Part shown: one piece after another, positions 17,244-24,355 of the stretch
How positions within the stretch are numbered: position 1 is the first letter of the stretch
Layout: each line of letters opens with the position of its first letter
Source: UBA1081 sp045636025
GTDB taxonomy: Bacteria; Bacillota; Clostridia; Oscillospirales; Acutalibacteraceae
DNA: 64,000 nt
Assembly: GCA_045636025.1 (NCBI GenBank)
Contig: JAZTWP010000051.1
Coordinates: 1-64,000 of the forward strand
Direction: 5' to 3'
Program-made: the position numbers and the translations under genes
Notes under the pieces: model-generated
Told to the model about the DNA's origin: nothing
Databases searched by the model: none
The model's input: only the letters and a program-made list of their open reading frames with translations

Positions 17244-17852
17244 ATGCAGATAATTGATATTTCAAAAGATATTACTAAATGTGAACTTTATCCCGGTGAC
17301 CCTGAGGTGAAACTTGAGGTTGCTGCAACAATTGCAGGTGGTGACAGCTGTAATCTTTCTGCAATTTACACGGGACTTCACAACGGCACTCACGCTGATG
17401 CTCCGCTTCACTTTATTGAGGGCGGCGAGTCAATTGAAAAGGCAGACCTTGATGTTTTTATCGGTGAATGCCACGTTATTGAAGTGCCCGAAGGTCCCAT
17501 AACCGGGGAGTATGTTGATGATTACTTCCCCCAAGGCGCAAAAAGAGTGCTTATAAAAGGCAAAGGCAAAGCCTGGTTTATGCAGAGCGGTGCTGAGGAA
17601 GTTGCTTACAACGGAATCAGACTCATAGGCACGGATTCAATGTCTGTCGGTGTGCACGGTGACCAGGTAGGACCTCACGTTGCACTTCTCAGAGAAAATG
17701 TTGCCGTGCTGGAAAATCTTGACCTTGAAAATGTCAAGCCGGGCAAGTATTTTCTTCTTGCTCAGCCCCTTAAAATAGGCGGTGCGGAAGCAGCACCAGT
17801 CAGAGCAGTACTTCTTGCTGACTTTATATTCTGGAGCGGAAGCAAGGCGTAA
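17244..17852 (+). CDS. Cyclase family protein (kynurenine formamidase-like)
   Basis: 202 residues. The metal-binding signature HNGTHADAPLHF (about 53-64) is that of the cyclase/KynB superfamily, and a later GTDSMSVG ... VGPHVALL region is also typical. The superfamily hydrolyses amide or ester bonds with Zn. The ATG at 17244 follows a weak TAAGG; a TTG two codons earlier is possible. It is 11 bases after the permease gene, the last of the operon. No tryptophan catabolism gene is nearby, so a kynurenine substrate is not supported. Confidence 0.85.
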   Translation: MQIIDISKDITKCELYPGDPEVKLEVAATIAGGDSCNLSAIYTGLHNGTHADAPLHFIEGGESIEKADLDVFIGECHVIEVPEGPITGEYVDDYFPQGAKRVLIKGKGKAWFMQSGAEEVAYNGIRLIGTDSMSVGVHGDQVGPHVALLRENVAVLENLDLENVKPGKYFLLAQPLKIGGAEAAPVRAVLLADFIFWSGSKA

Positions 17853-17856
17853 ATAG

Positions 17857-18050
17857 GAATTCTTAATTCGTAATGCATAATTTGTAATTATTGAAAAAGG
17901 CATCACCTTTTGAAGCAATTATAAAAAAACAGTAGTAGGGGCGATGATTCATCGCCCGGCACGAATGTGCATTTTCCGTAAGGGGAATTAACGGCAAAGC
18001 CGTTCTGCTACTCGCTATCAATTGGTGTCTGCTCAATTATGCATTAAAAT
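17857..18050. repeat. MITE-like intergenic element between the cyclase gene and luxS
   Basis: Perfect 12-bp inverted arms TAATGCATAATT (17871-17882) and AATTATGCATTA (18035-18046) enclose a GTAGGGGCGATGATTCATCGCCC core. The stretch 17935-17971 recurs in reverse complement at 25952-25992. The element fills almost the whole gap 17853-18074, leaving no clear luxS promoter. Confidence 0.7.
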
Positions 18051-18074
18051 TTTCAATATGAAAGGAAAATTGAT

Positions 18075-18527
18075 ATGAAACGAATCGCAAGTTTTGAGGT
18101 TGACCATACAGACCTTCAGAAAGGTATGTACACATCACGTGTAGACGGTGATGTTGTTACTTATGATATCAGAACAAGACGTCCCAACGTGGAAGAAGTT
18201 ATGGATAATGCATCTATTCACACAGTTGAGCACCTTTTTGCAACATTTGTAAGAAATTCTCCTCTTGCTGACAAAATCATCTACTTCGGGCCTATGGGTT
18301 GCCGTACAGGTTTCTATTTCCTTGTGCGTGATATGAGTCAGGAAGATGCAATCAGACTCACTCAGGAGGCTTTTGCGTTTATCGCAGCTTATGAGGGTGA
18401 AATTCCCGGTGTGTCTGCTGCAGAATGCGGTAACTACCGTGATCATTCTCTTGAAGGCGCAATTGCAGAGGCAAAAATGTTCCTTCCTGTAATTGAAAAA
18501 GTTACAACCGAGAGTCTTGTATATTAA
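18075..18527 (+). CDS. luxS: S-ribosylhomocysteine lyase (AI-2 synthase)
   Basis: 150 residues. It cleaves S-ribosylhomocysteine to homocysteine and DPD, the precursor of autoinducer-2. The metal ligands are visible: His49 and His53 in HTVEH, with Glu52 catalytic, and Cys118 in AECGNY. The conserved Cys76 lies in MGCRTGFYF. AAAGGA precedes the ATG. With metF and metH nearby, it recycles homocysteine for methionine, although it is in a separate transcription unit. Confidence 0.97.
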   Translation: MKRIASFEVDHTDLQKGMYTSRVDGDVVTYDIRTRRPNVEEVMDNASIHTVEHLFATFVRNSPLADKIIYFGPMGCRTGFYFLVRDMSQEDAIRLTQEAFAFIAAYEGEIPGVSAAECGNYRDHSLEGAIAEAKMFLPVIEKVTTESLVY

Positions 18528-18645
18528 GTTTTGTTTGTTCAAAATGCATAAAAAACAGGTTTGTTTTTTAGTATAAAAAAACAGAAAGTATGTTCACCAC
18601 AATATATTGTATCAAAAAATAAAATTTATGCTGTATGTTGTTGAC

Positions 18646-18674
18646 TTGTTGAAAAATTGTGGCATTTTCAACAA
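18646..18674. repeat. Perfect 10-bp inverted repeat in the luxS-murA gap
   Basis: TTGTTGAAAA (18646-18655) and TTTTCAACAA (18665-18674) flank a nine-base spacer. No T-run follows, so it may be an operator rather than a terminator. It lies about 60 bases upstream of the likely murA -10 box. The remainder of the 299-base gap is AT-rich with no gene. Confidence 0.6.
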
Positions 18675-18730
18675 AAATAAAGATACGGTAAATATTTTAT
18701 TAAAATAGGCTTTAATTTTTGTGTGTTTGG

Positions 18731-18739
18731 TGGTATAAT
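18731..18739 (+). promoter_or_regulatory. Extended -10 element of the murA promoter
   Basis: TGGTATAAT is an extended -10 (TGnTATAAT) about 90 bases before murA. No good -35 box lies 17 bases upstream. Confidence 0.5.
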
Positions 18740-18826
18740 AACTCTGTTAAAAAGCGTTTTCCTGCAGTTCAGAGCGCAGTTTTCTGCGTGACTGACATGA
18801 TTAATATATTAAGGAAGTAACCCGTT

Positions 18827-20125
18827 ATGGAAAAATATGTAATTAACGGCGGTAAAAGACTTCACGGTGAAATTGACATAAGCGGTGCTAAAAATGCAGC
18901 CGTTGCAATTATTCCTGCAACACTCCTTGCTCAGGATGTGTGCAGAATAGAAAACATTCCTGATATCAGAGATGTTCAGGTAATGGTCAAAATTCTCATC
19001 GAGATGGGTGCAACCGTCCGCTATATTAATTCTAATACCATAGAGATTGATACAAGATACATCAGCTCTCATATCATTCCTTATGAGATGACAAAGTATT
19101 CAAGATCATCTTACTATCTTCTCGGTGCTCTTCTCGGCAGATGCTCCCACGCAAAGGTTGCAATGCCCGGCGGATGCAACTTCGGTGGTGTAAGACCCAT
19201 TGACTTCCACCTCAAGGGCTTTGCAAAGCTCGGTGCAAAAATCACAAACGACAACGGTATGATTGATGCCCAGGCTCAGGAGCTTAAAGGTAACACAATT
19301 TATTTTGACAAAGTTTCTGTCGGTGCAACAGTAAACATTATGCTTGCAGCAGTTAAGGCAAGAGGTCTCACAATTATTGAAAATCCTGCAAAGGAGCCTC
19401 ATATTGTTGACCTTGCAAACTTCCTTAACCTTATGGGTGCAAATGTTACGGGCGCAGGTACAGATGTTATAAAAATCAAGGGTGTTGAAAAGCTTCACGG
19501 CTGTTCATACTCAATTATTCCCGACCAGATTGAGGCAGGCACATTTATGGTTGCTGCTGCAGCTGCAAAGGGTAACGTTCTTCTAAAAAATGTTATTCCC
19601 AAGCATCTTGAATCAATCACTGCAAAGCTTCGTGAATGCGGAGTCACAGTTGAAGAAGGTGATGATTCAGTAAGAATCATCAGCGAGTCAAGAGCAGGCA
19701 CATGCAAGGTTACTGCAATGCCTCATCCCGGTTTCCCCACAGATATGCAGCCTCAGATGACAACATTCCTTGCTCTCTCAGACGGTGCAAGCCTTGTTAC
19801 AGACGGTGTGTGGGACAATCGTTTCAGATATGTTGATCAGCTCAGCAAAATGGGTGCAAACATTCAGGTTGAAGGCAAGGCGGCTTTCATATCAGGTGTG
19901 GAAAAGCTTCACGGTGCTCCTGTTAAGGCAGATGACCTTCGTGCAGGTGCAGCAATGCTTATTGCTGGTATGTGTGCAGAGGGTACAACATACATTGAAG
20001 AGATTTATCATATCGAAAGAGGATATGAAAACATTGTTGATAAGCTCCGCAGTATCGGTGTTGATATCACAAAGGTTGATTTCCCTGAAGATAATGTAAA
20101 AGTTGTAACAAATAACGCAGGTTAA
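18827..20125 (+). CDS. murA: UDP-N-acetylglucosamine 1-carboxyvinyltransferase
   Basis: 432 residues. It adds enolpyruvate to UDP-GlcNAc, the first committed step of peptidoglycan synthesis; cytoplasmic. The N-terminus INGGKRLHGEIDISGAKNA and the catalytic loop AMPGGCNFGGVRP (Cys about 117) are diagnostic. The EPSP-synthase-like double domain is complete (GFPTDMQPQM, DNRFRYVDQL, DLRAGAAMLIAG). AAGGAAG precedes the ATG. Firmicutes often have two murA paralogues; which one this is cannot be told here. Confidence 0.97.
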   Translation: MEKYVINGGKRLHGEIDISGAKNAAVAIIPATLLAQDVCRIENIPDIRDVQVMVKILIEMGATVRYINSNTIEIDTRYISSHIIPYEMTKYSRSSYYLLGALLGRCSHAKVAMPGGCNFGGVRPIDFHLKGFAKLGAKITNDNGMIDAQAQELKGNTIYFDKVSVGATVNIMLAAVKARGLTIIENPAKEPHIVDLANFLNLMGANVTGAGTDVIKIKGVEKLHGCSYSIIPDQIEAGTFMVAAAAAKGNVLLKNVIPKHLESITAKLRECGVTVEEGDDSVRIISESRAGTCKVTAMPHPGFPTDMQPQMTTFLALSDGASLVTDGVWDNRFRYVDQLSKMGANIQVEGKAAFISGVEKLHGAPVKADDLRAGAAMLIAGMCAEGTTYIEEIYHIERGYENIVDKLRSIGVDITKVDFPEDNVKVVTNNAG

Positions 20126-20130
20126 AATTA

Positions 20131-20154
20131 AGGACGCCGATGGCGTCCTTTTTT
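20131..20154 (+). terminator. Intrinsic terminator between murA and walJ
   Basis: AGGACGCC/GGCGTCCT (20131-20138, 20142-20149) has a three-base loop and is followed by a T-run. Confidence 0.85.
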
Positions 20155-20169
20155 GGTAAGGAGATTAAG

Positions 20170-20961
20170 ATGGCAAGATTTTGTACTTTGTGTTCATCAA
20201 GCAGCGGTAACAGTACATATATCGGCACGGGTGCAGGCGGAATACTTGTTGATGCAGGTACAAACGCAAAGCGCCTGATAATGGCTATGCAGAATGTGAA
20301 TGTTGCTCCCGAAAGCATAAAGGCAATTTTTGTTACCCACGAGCACAATGACCACATCGGTGCGCTCCGTGTGTTTGCAAACAAATACAAAGTGCCCGTT
20401 CTTGCTACAAAGGGCACACTTTCAGCTCTTGAAAAAGCAGGGCATCTGAAAGGTGATTTTGAAGCAATCGTAATTCCTGAAAACGGTTTTGAAGTCTACG
20501 GTATGGAAGTAAAGAGTGTCAGAACATCACACGACAGCGCAGAGAGTTGCGGTTACACCGTAACAATGCCCGATGAAAGACGAATTTCCGTAATCACGGA
20601 TACGGGTGTTATCACAAGGGATATTGTTGATAAGGTCACGGGCAGTGATCTGATTCTTCTTGAGTCCAATCATGATAAACTTATGCTTGATATCGGTCCT
20701 TATCCCTATTATCTCAAAAAGAGAATTCTTTCAAGCGAGGGGCATCTTTCAAATGATGACTGCGCGAAGGCAGCTTGTCATTTTATAAACACGGGCACAA
20801 CAAGACTTGTGCTGGGCCATCTCAGCCGTGAAAACAATACACCCTTCAGAGCTTTTGAAAAAACAAATGAGGCACTCGGTGAAATGGGTGCCGTTAAGGG
20901 AATCGATTATGATTTGCAGGTGGCACCTCCCGGTGTCGGAGAAAGAATGGTGATTTTCTGA
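20170..20961 (+). CDS. yycJ: WalJ/YycJ-type MBL-fold metallohydrolase
   Basis: 263 residues from the ATG at 20170 with TAAGGAG upstream. The metallo-beta-lactamase signature THEHNDHIGAL supplies Zn ligands. LLESNHD and LVLGHLSREN hold later ligand residues. The family (YycJ/WalJ) is usually beside walRK and rlmH in Firmicutes and is proposed to act as a nuclease in DNA repair or cell-wall coordination. Its stop overlaps the rlmH ATG by one base (TGATG), indicating translational coupling; walRK is not in this window. Confidence 0.92.
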   Translation: MARFCTLCSSSSGNSTYIGTGAGGILVDAGTNAKRLIMAMQNVNVAPESIKAIFVTHEHNDHIGALRVFANKYKVPVLATKGTLSALEKAGHLKGDFEAIVIPENGFEVYGMEVKSVRTSHDSAESCGYTVTMPDERRISVITDTGVITRDIVDKVTGSDLILLESNHDKLMLDIGPYPYYLKKRILSSEGHLSNDDCAKAACHFINTGTTRLVLGHLSRENNTPFRAFEKTNEALGEMGAVKGIDYDLQVAPPGVGERMVIF

Positions 20962-21443
20962 TGCAGAGTGTTAAAATAATTTGTGTGGGCAAGCTTAAGG
21001 ATGCGTTTTTCAGAGATGCATCTGATGAATATATGAAGCGTCTCAAGGCTTTCTGCAAGGCGGAGATAATTGAAATTCCTGCTGCAAATCTGCCCGATGA
21101 CCCGAATGATTCACAGGTTGCATCTGCGCTTGAAAAGGAGTCTGAGGCAATACTCAAAAAGATTCCGTCTGGCGCAATGGTTGTTGCAATGTGCGTTGAG
21201 GGCAAACTTTTCTCATCTGAAGATATGGCAAAATGCATTGCGGATGCGTCAATGAGAGGCAACGGAGATATTGTGTTCATTATCGGCGGGTCATACGGTC
21301 TGTCTGACAAAGTCAAGGCAAAGGCAGATATCAGAATGTCAGCGTCAAAAATGACTTTCCCCCACAGACTTTTCCGCGTTATGCTCCTTGAACAGATTTA
21401 CAGAGGATATAAAATCAATCAGGGTTCAAAGTATCATAAATAA
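20961..21443 (+). CDS. rlmH: 23S rRNA pseudouridine-1915 N3-methyltransferase
   Basis: 160 residues, the normal length for RlmH. This SPOUT-fold enzyme methylates pseudouridine 1915 in helix 69 of 23S rRNA using AdoMet. The knot signature FIIGGSYGLSDKVKAKAD and the C-terminal FPHRLFRVMLLEQIYRGYKI ... YHK are diagnostic. It overlaps walJ by one base and ends in its own terminator. Confidence 0.96.
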   Translation: MQSVKIICVGKLKDAFFRDASDEYMKRLKAFCKAEIIEIPAANLPDDPNDSQVASALEKESEAILKKIPSGAMVVAMCVEGKLFSSEDMAKCIADASMRGNGDIVFIIGGSYGLSDKVKAKADIRMSASKMTFPHRLFRVMLLEQIYRGYKINQGSKYHK

Positions 21444-21446
21444 CAC

Positions 21447-21477
21447 AAAGCACAGATTTTCTGTGCTTTATTTTTTT
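21447..21477 (+). terminator. Intrinsic terminator of walJ-rlmH
   Basis: AAAGCACAG (21447-21455) pairs with CTGTGCTTT (21461-21469), followed by seven T. Confidence 0.9.
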
Positions 21478-21523
21478 GCGAATCGGAAATTGTCGGGGTA
21501 TTTGCACAAATTGAATTTGATTG

Positions 21524-21601
21524 TGTAGGGACCGATCCCCTGATCGGTCCGCTCCGGGCTGACATCAGACTTTGCGGAGCGATGTCGGTCTGCTCCCTAC
21601 A
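21524..21601. repeat. MITE-like intergenic element, TGTAGGGA/TCCCTACA ends
   Basis: An 8-bp perfect terminal inverted repeat lies at 21524-21531 and 21594-21601. Inside, ACCGATCCCCTGATCGGT forms a hairpin. It has the same GTAGGG/CCCTAC ends as the element at 10701. Confidence 0.7.
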
Positions 21602-21641
21602 GGATATTAATTAGTCTGTGCAACAAATTATTGTTTGCCAT

Positions 21642-21673
21642 AAAAAAAGTGCCGGATGTTATCCGACACTTTT
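21642..21673 (-). terminator. Terminator of the mraY-hypothetical unit
   Basis: Read on the minus strand, AAAAGTGTCGGAT/ATCCGGCACTTTT pairs with one mismatch and is followed by a T-run (plus-strand A-run 21642-21648). Confidence 0.85.
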
Positions 21674-21679
21674 GGTGTT

Positions 21680-22123
21680 TTATAAGAAACAAACTTCAGC
21701 AATCATAATTGCCGATGATGACAAAATAAAGTATGCCAGACACCACACAGTTGCGATGAAAAAGTTTTTTATAAACGGTGTGTTGCCTTCTGCAAATGCT
21801 TTCTGCGGTTTACCTTTTGGATAGCATACTGTGATTTCATCGGGAAGATAACCGTGGTCTCTGTCTGATGAATATTCCATTTTGTATTCTTTGCCGTCAA
21901 CACTGAAAATGTACACACCGGTCTTTTTGTAGCCGTAGGTTGTGTACGATATACCTGCACGAGCATGTTGCCACATACTGTCGTAGTTTGTTTCAGTGCG
22001 TTTTGCTTTTGTGTATTCAAGGTTTGCTTTTTTGTAACCGAAAATACCAATGAATTTTTTAATGCCGATGATAAGAATGGGTGAAAATACTGCAAACGGA
22101 AGAATGTAAATGAGTATTTCCAT
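21680..22123 (-). CDS. Small membrane protein of unknown function (DUF3592-like)
   Basis: 147 residues. A hydrophobic N-terminal helix (about 3-24) and a C-terminal helix (about 122-145) flank a hydrophilic middle of about 95 residues with DGKEYKMEYSSD and EITVCYPKGKPQKAF. This layout resembles DUF3592 proteins, which carry an extracytoplasmic beta domain between two helices; that assignment is tentative. AAAGGAG precedes the ATG. It lies 13 bases after the mraY-family gene and is probably co-transcribed with it. Confidence 0.7.
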   Translation of the reverse strand: MEILIYILPFAVFSPILIIGIKKFIGIFGYKKANLEYTKAKRTETNYDSMWQHARAGISYTTYGYKKTGVYIFSVDGKEYKMEYSSDRDHGYLPDEITVCYPKGKPQKAFAEGNTPFIKNFFIATVWCLAYFILSSSAIMIAEVCFL

Positions 22124-22136
22124 AATATCGTCTCCT

Positions 22137-23099
22137 TTATTTAATCAGAAGAAGGAATACAAGTGAAATAACTGTCTGAACAATGTGGAATCTGAAAATT
22201 GTCTGTGTGTTTGACCAGCCTTTGTTCTTTCTGAAATGGTCGTGAAGGGGTGTTCTGATATTCTTCATTATGCTGATTTTAAGGAATCTCTTGAGTGAAA
22301 CCTTTGCAATGCCGAGAAGTCCGTCAAGGAGAATGAGAAGACAAAGGGGAATTGCAAGAACGATGTTTCCTGTTTCAAGAAGTGCAAGTCCTAAGAAAAC
22401 GCCGATAGCTCTTGAGCCTGCGTCACCCATCATCATTGTGCTGGGCTCTGCGTTGTACCAGAGATAGGGCACGATGCAGAAAATCATTGCAATGATAAGT
22501 GATGAGAATTCCTTTTCCATACCGCCTGCAAGACCGATGACGGCAATAAAAATAAGTGAATTTATTGAAAGTGTACCGCAGAAACCGTCAATACCGTCTG
22601 AGCAGTTTGTTGCATTTATCATCATCCAGAGGAATACTGTTGAAATGCCTGCAAAGAGGTATTTGTTCACTGCAAAATCAAAGAAGAAAAAGTCAAGCTT
22701 TACAAGGTCGGGGTTGAAGTAAACAAATGCAACTGATGCGCCTACGCAGATGATAAGGTCAATAAGACCTTTTTTGTATTCGCTCCAGGGTTTGTCTGAC
22801 TTGTCGTCAAAATAGCCTGAGAGCATACTTGCAAGAACAATTACATAGTAAATTATGTATTCGACTGTGATGGGTGCAAAAATAAGACCTGCAAGCACAA
22901 AAACTGCAGTGAAGACTATACCTGCACCTCTTGCTTTGCCCTCTGAAAGTTTGCCGTTGAATGCAAACTCTCTGCCGCCGTCTTTGGGAAGCTTGTTTTT
23001 GAAAACCTTGAGCAGTACAAGTACTGCAACGAATGAGAAAAGTATCATTCCCGCAATGAGGAACTTGTTGTCAAAGGGGATGTTGAGAAGTGGTAACAT
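22137..23099 (-). CDS. mraY: MraY-family phospho-sugar undecaprenyl-phosphate transferase
   Basis: 320 residues with about ten membrane helices. The family transfers phospho-MurNAc-pentapeptide to undecaprenyl phosphate to make lipid I. Visible active-site motifs are GYFDDKSD, NATNCSDGIDGF and MMGDAGSRAIG. The C-terminal loop reads TPLHDHFRKNKGW, where classical MraY has HHHFE, so the last motif deviates. The gene is outside any mur cluster. Lipid I synthesis is most likely; a different sugar phosphate, as in TagO/WecA relatives, is the alternative. Confidence 0.85.
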   Translation of the reverse strand: MLPLLNIPFDNKFLIAGMILFSFVAVLVLLKVFKNKLPKDGGREFAFNGKLSEGKARGAGIVFTAVFVLAGLIFAPITVEYIIYYVIVLASMLSGYFDDKSDKPWSEYKKGLIDLIICVGASVAFVYFNPDLVKLDFFFFDFAVNKYLFAGISTVFLWMMINATNCSDGIDGFCGTLSINSLIFIAVIGLAGGMEKEFSSLIIAMIFCIVPYLWYNAEPSTMMMGDAGSRAIGVFLGLALLETGNIVLAIPLCLLILLDGLLGIAKVSLKRFLKISIMKNIRTPLHDHFRKNKGWSNTQTIFRFHIVQTVISLVFLLLIK

Positions 23100-23129
23100 A
23101 GAAACACTCGCTTTCTTTAATCTGGAAAT

Positions 23130-23158
23130 ATTATAGCAAACCGAAACGGAAAAATCAA
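23130..23158 (-). promoter_or_regulatory. Promoter of the mraY-family gene
   Basis: Minus strand TTGATT (23153-23158), a 17-base spacer, and TATAAT (23130-23135). Confidence 0.75.
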
Positions 23159-23420
23159 GGCGGAGCCTTGTATATCATCAACACGAAGTGTTGTATCTCA
23201 TCAAGCCGCAGGAAGATGCACGCTAAAGCGTGATGAGATGCAACAAAAAGGAATCTGTAAAATTTGATTCAGTGAAGCAATGGCTTTCGCCATTGTGAAG
23301 TTTTGTGCTTCGCACAAAGTGAAGTTAAGTGTGCTGAACACGCCGTCAGGCACTTCACTTGCGAAGCAAGCTTCACGTACCGAAGGAGCTCTTCACGTGC
23401 CGCAAGGCACACTTAGTTGA
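23155..23420. repeat. Cluster of short GAAG/CTTCG-loop hairpins
   Basis: A run of small perfect hairpins fills the gap between mraY and the tRNA: CAAGGC-GGA-GCCTTG, CAACAC-GAA-GTGTTG, CACGC-TAAA-GCGTG, AATGGC-TTTC-GCCATT and TTTGTG-CTTC-GCACAAA, then repeated GTGAAG/CTTCAC blocks to about 23397. Several are separated by ATCATC/ATCTCATC spacers. No protein-coding gene is visible in 23100-23459. Confidence 0.7.
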
Positions 23421-23456
23421 AAAAGGAAAGACACGCTATTGCGTGTCTTTCCTTTT
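23421..23456 (-). terminator. Terminator downstream of tRNA-Val
   Basis: A perfect 16-bp stem (23421-23436 with 23441-23456) has a four-base loop and lies directly after the tRNA 3' end on the minus strand. Confidence 0.85.
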
Positions 23457-23459
23457 CCC

Positions 23460-23535
23460 TGGTGGACGATAACGGACTCGAACCGCTGACCCTTCGCACG
23501 TCAAGCGAATGCTCTACCAACTGAGCTAATCGTCC
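23460..23535 (-). tRNA. tRNA-Val (anticodon GAC)
   Basis: Minus strand, 76 bases with the CCA end encoded. The acceptor stem is GGACGAT/ATCGTCC, the D arm is GCTC-AGTTGGTA-GAGC, the anticodon arm is TTCGC-TTGACGT-GCGAA (anticodon GAC, reads GUC/GUU valine codons), and the T arm is AGCGG-TTCGAGT-CCGTT. The cloverleaf is complete. It is a single gene with its own promoter and terminator. Confidence 0.96.
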
Positions 23536-23553
23536 TTGTTCAATTGCTTCGCT

Positions 23554-23582
23554 ATTATACATTAATATGCAATAAAAATCAA
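23554..23582 (-). promoter_or_regulatory. Promoter of tRNA-Val
   Basis: Minus strand TTGATT (23577-23582), a 17-base spacer, and TATAAT (23554-23559), ending 18 bases before the tRNA. Confidence 0.8.
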
Positions 23583-23650
23583 GACCTAAATTTGCAAAAA
23601 TTCATTAAAAAAATTATAAAATTTATGGTGCATTTTTTGTTTATTTATAG

Positions 23651-23656
23651 TATAAT
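23651..23656 (+). promoter_or_regulatory. Likely -10 box of the cysE-cysS promoter
   Basis: TATAAT lies about 65 bases before cysE; no convincing -35 box is seen. The leader holds a strong AAAGGAGGA (23672-23680) and an 8-bp hairpin GAAACAAA/TTTGTTTC (23687-23705). No T-box consensus is present. Confidence 0.45.
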
Positions 23657-23720
23657 AATATGAAAGCAAAGAAAGGAGGAACGGCAGAAACAAATTTTTT
23701 GTTTCGAGTCGCAAGGTTTT

Positions 23721-24344
23721 ATGTTCAGACAATTAAAAGAAGATATTCAATGCATTAAAGACCGTGACCCTGCGGCTGCGTCTGTCCTTGAGATACTTCT
23801 TCTCTATCCGGGACTCCGTGCTGTCAGGTCTCACCGTAAGGCTAACTGGTGTCACCGCCACAACCTTCACTTTCTTGCAAGATGGTTATCACAGCGATGT
23901 GTACGCAGAACAGGTATTGAAATTCACCCCGGTGCCACAATAGGCAAAAGATTTTTCATTGACCACGGCACGGGTGTTGTTATAGGTGAAACAACCGAAA
24001 TCGGTGATGATGTTACAATCTATCAGGGTGTGACTCTCGGCGGTACCGGTAAAGATGTGGGTAAACGTCACCCAACAGTCGGCAATAATGTTATGATTGG
24101 TGCAGGTGCAAAAGTGCTCGGACCCATCAAAATAGGCGACAATACAAAAATTGCGGCAGGTTCTGTTGTTCTTCACGAAATACCTGCAAATTCAACTGCT
24201 GTGGGTACTCCCGCAAGAGTTGTAAAACAAGACGGCATAAAGGTTGAAGCTCTTGACCAGATTCATATTCCTGACCCCGTTGCTCAGGAAATTGAAAGAC
24301 TTGAAGAGATGATAAAAACCCTTGCCGATACAATTAATAAATAA
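23721..24344 (+). CDS. cysE: Serine O-acetyltransferase
   Basis: 207 residues. It makes O-acetylserine from serine and acetyl-CoA, the first step of cysteine synthesis. The N-terminal helical segment RDPAAASVLEILLLYPGLRAV is followed by a left-handed hexapeptide beta-helix (IHPGATIGKRFFIDHGTGVVIGET in pieces, QGVTLGGTGK, KRHPTVGNNVMIGAGA). The His of the DHGTG motif is the catalytic base of the family. The start matches family length, but the local RBS (AAGG, 7 bases away) is weak; a better Shine-Dalgarno lies 40 bases upstream. It is in an operon with cysS, 11 bases apart. Confidence 0.95.
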   Translation: MFRQLKEDIQCIKDRDPAAASVLEILLLYPGLRAVRSHRKANWCHRHNLHFLARWLSQRCVRRTGIEIHPGATIGKRFFIDHGTGVVIGETTEIGDDVTIYQGVTLGGTGKDVGKRHPTVGNNVMIGAGAKVLGPIKIGDNTKIAAGSVVLHEIPANSTAVGTPARVVKQDGIKVEALDQIHIPDPVAQEIERLEEMIKTLADTINK

Positions 24345-24355
24345 GGAGATATAAT

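Noticed and set aside
17244..17852. Kynurenine formamidase of tryptophan degradation
   Set aside because: Only the superfamily motif is visible; neighbours are an exporter and a hydrolase, with no tryptophan pathway genes.
20894..21316. 140-residue open frame opposite walJ-rlmH
   Set aside because: It is the shadow of two well-supported genes, with low-complexity Ser/Leu-rich translation.
23660..23720. T-box or cysteine riboswitch before cysE
   Set aside because: The leader is only about 60 bases and lacks the T-box consensus and antiterminator.
23660..23758. A 32-codon frame starting at ATG 23660 overlapping the cysE start, as a possible leader peptide
   Set aside because: The ATG lies within a few bases of the predicted -10 box, so it would not be in the transcript, and it contains no Cys codons.
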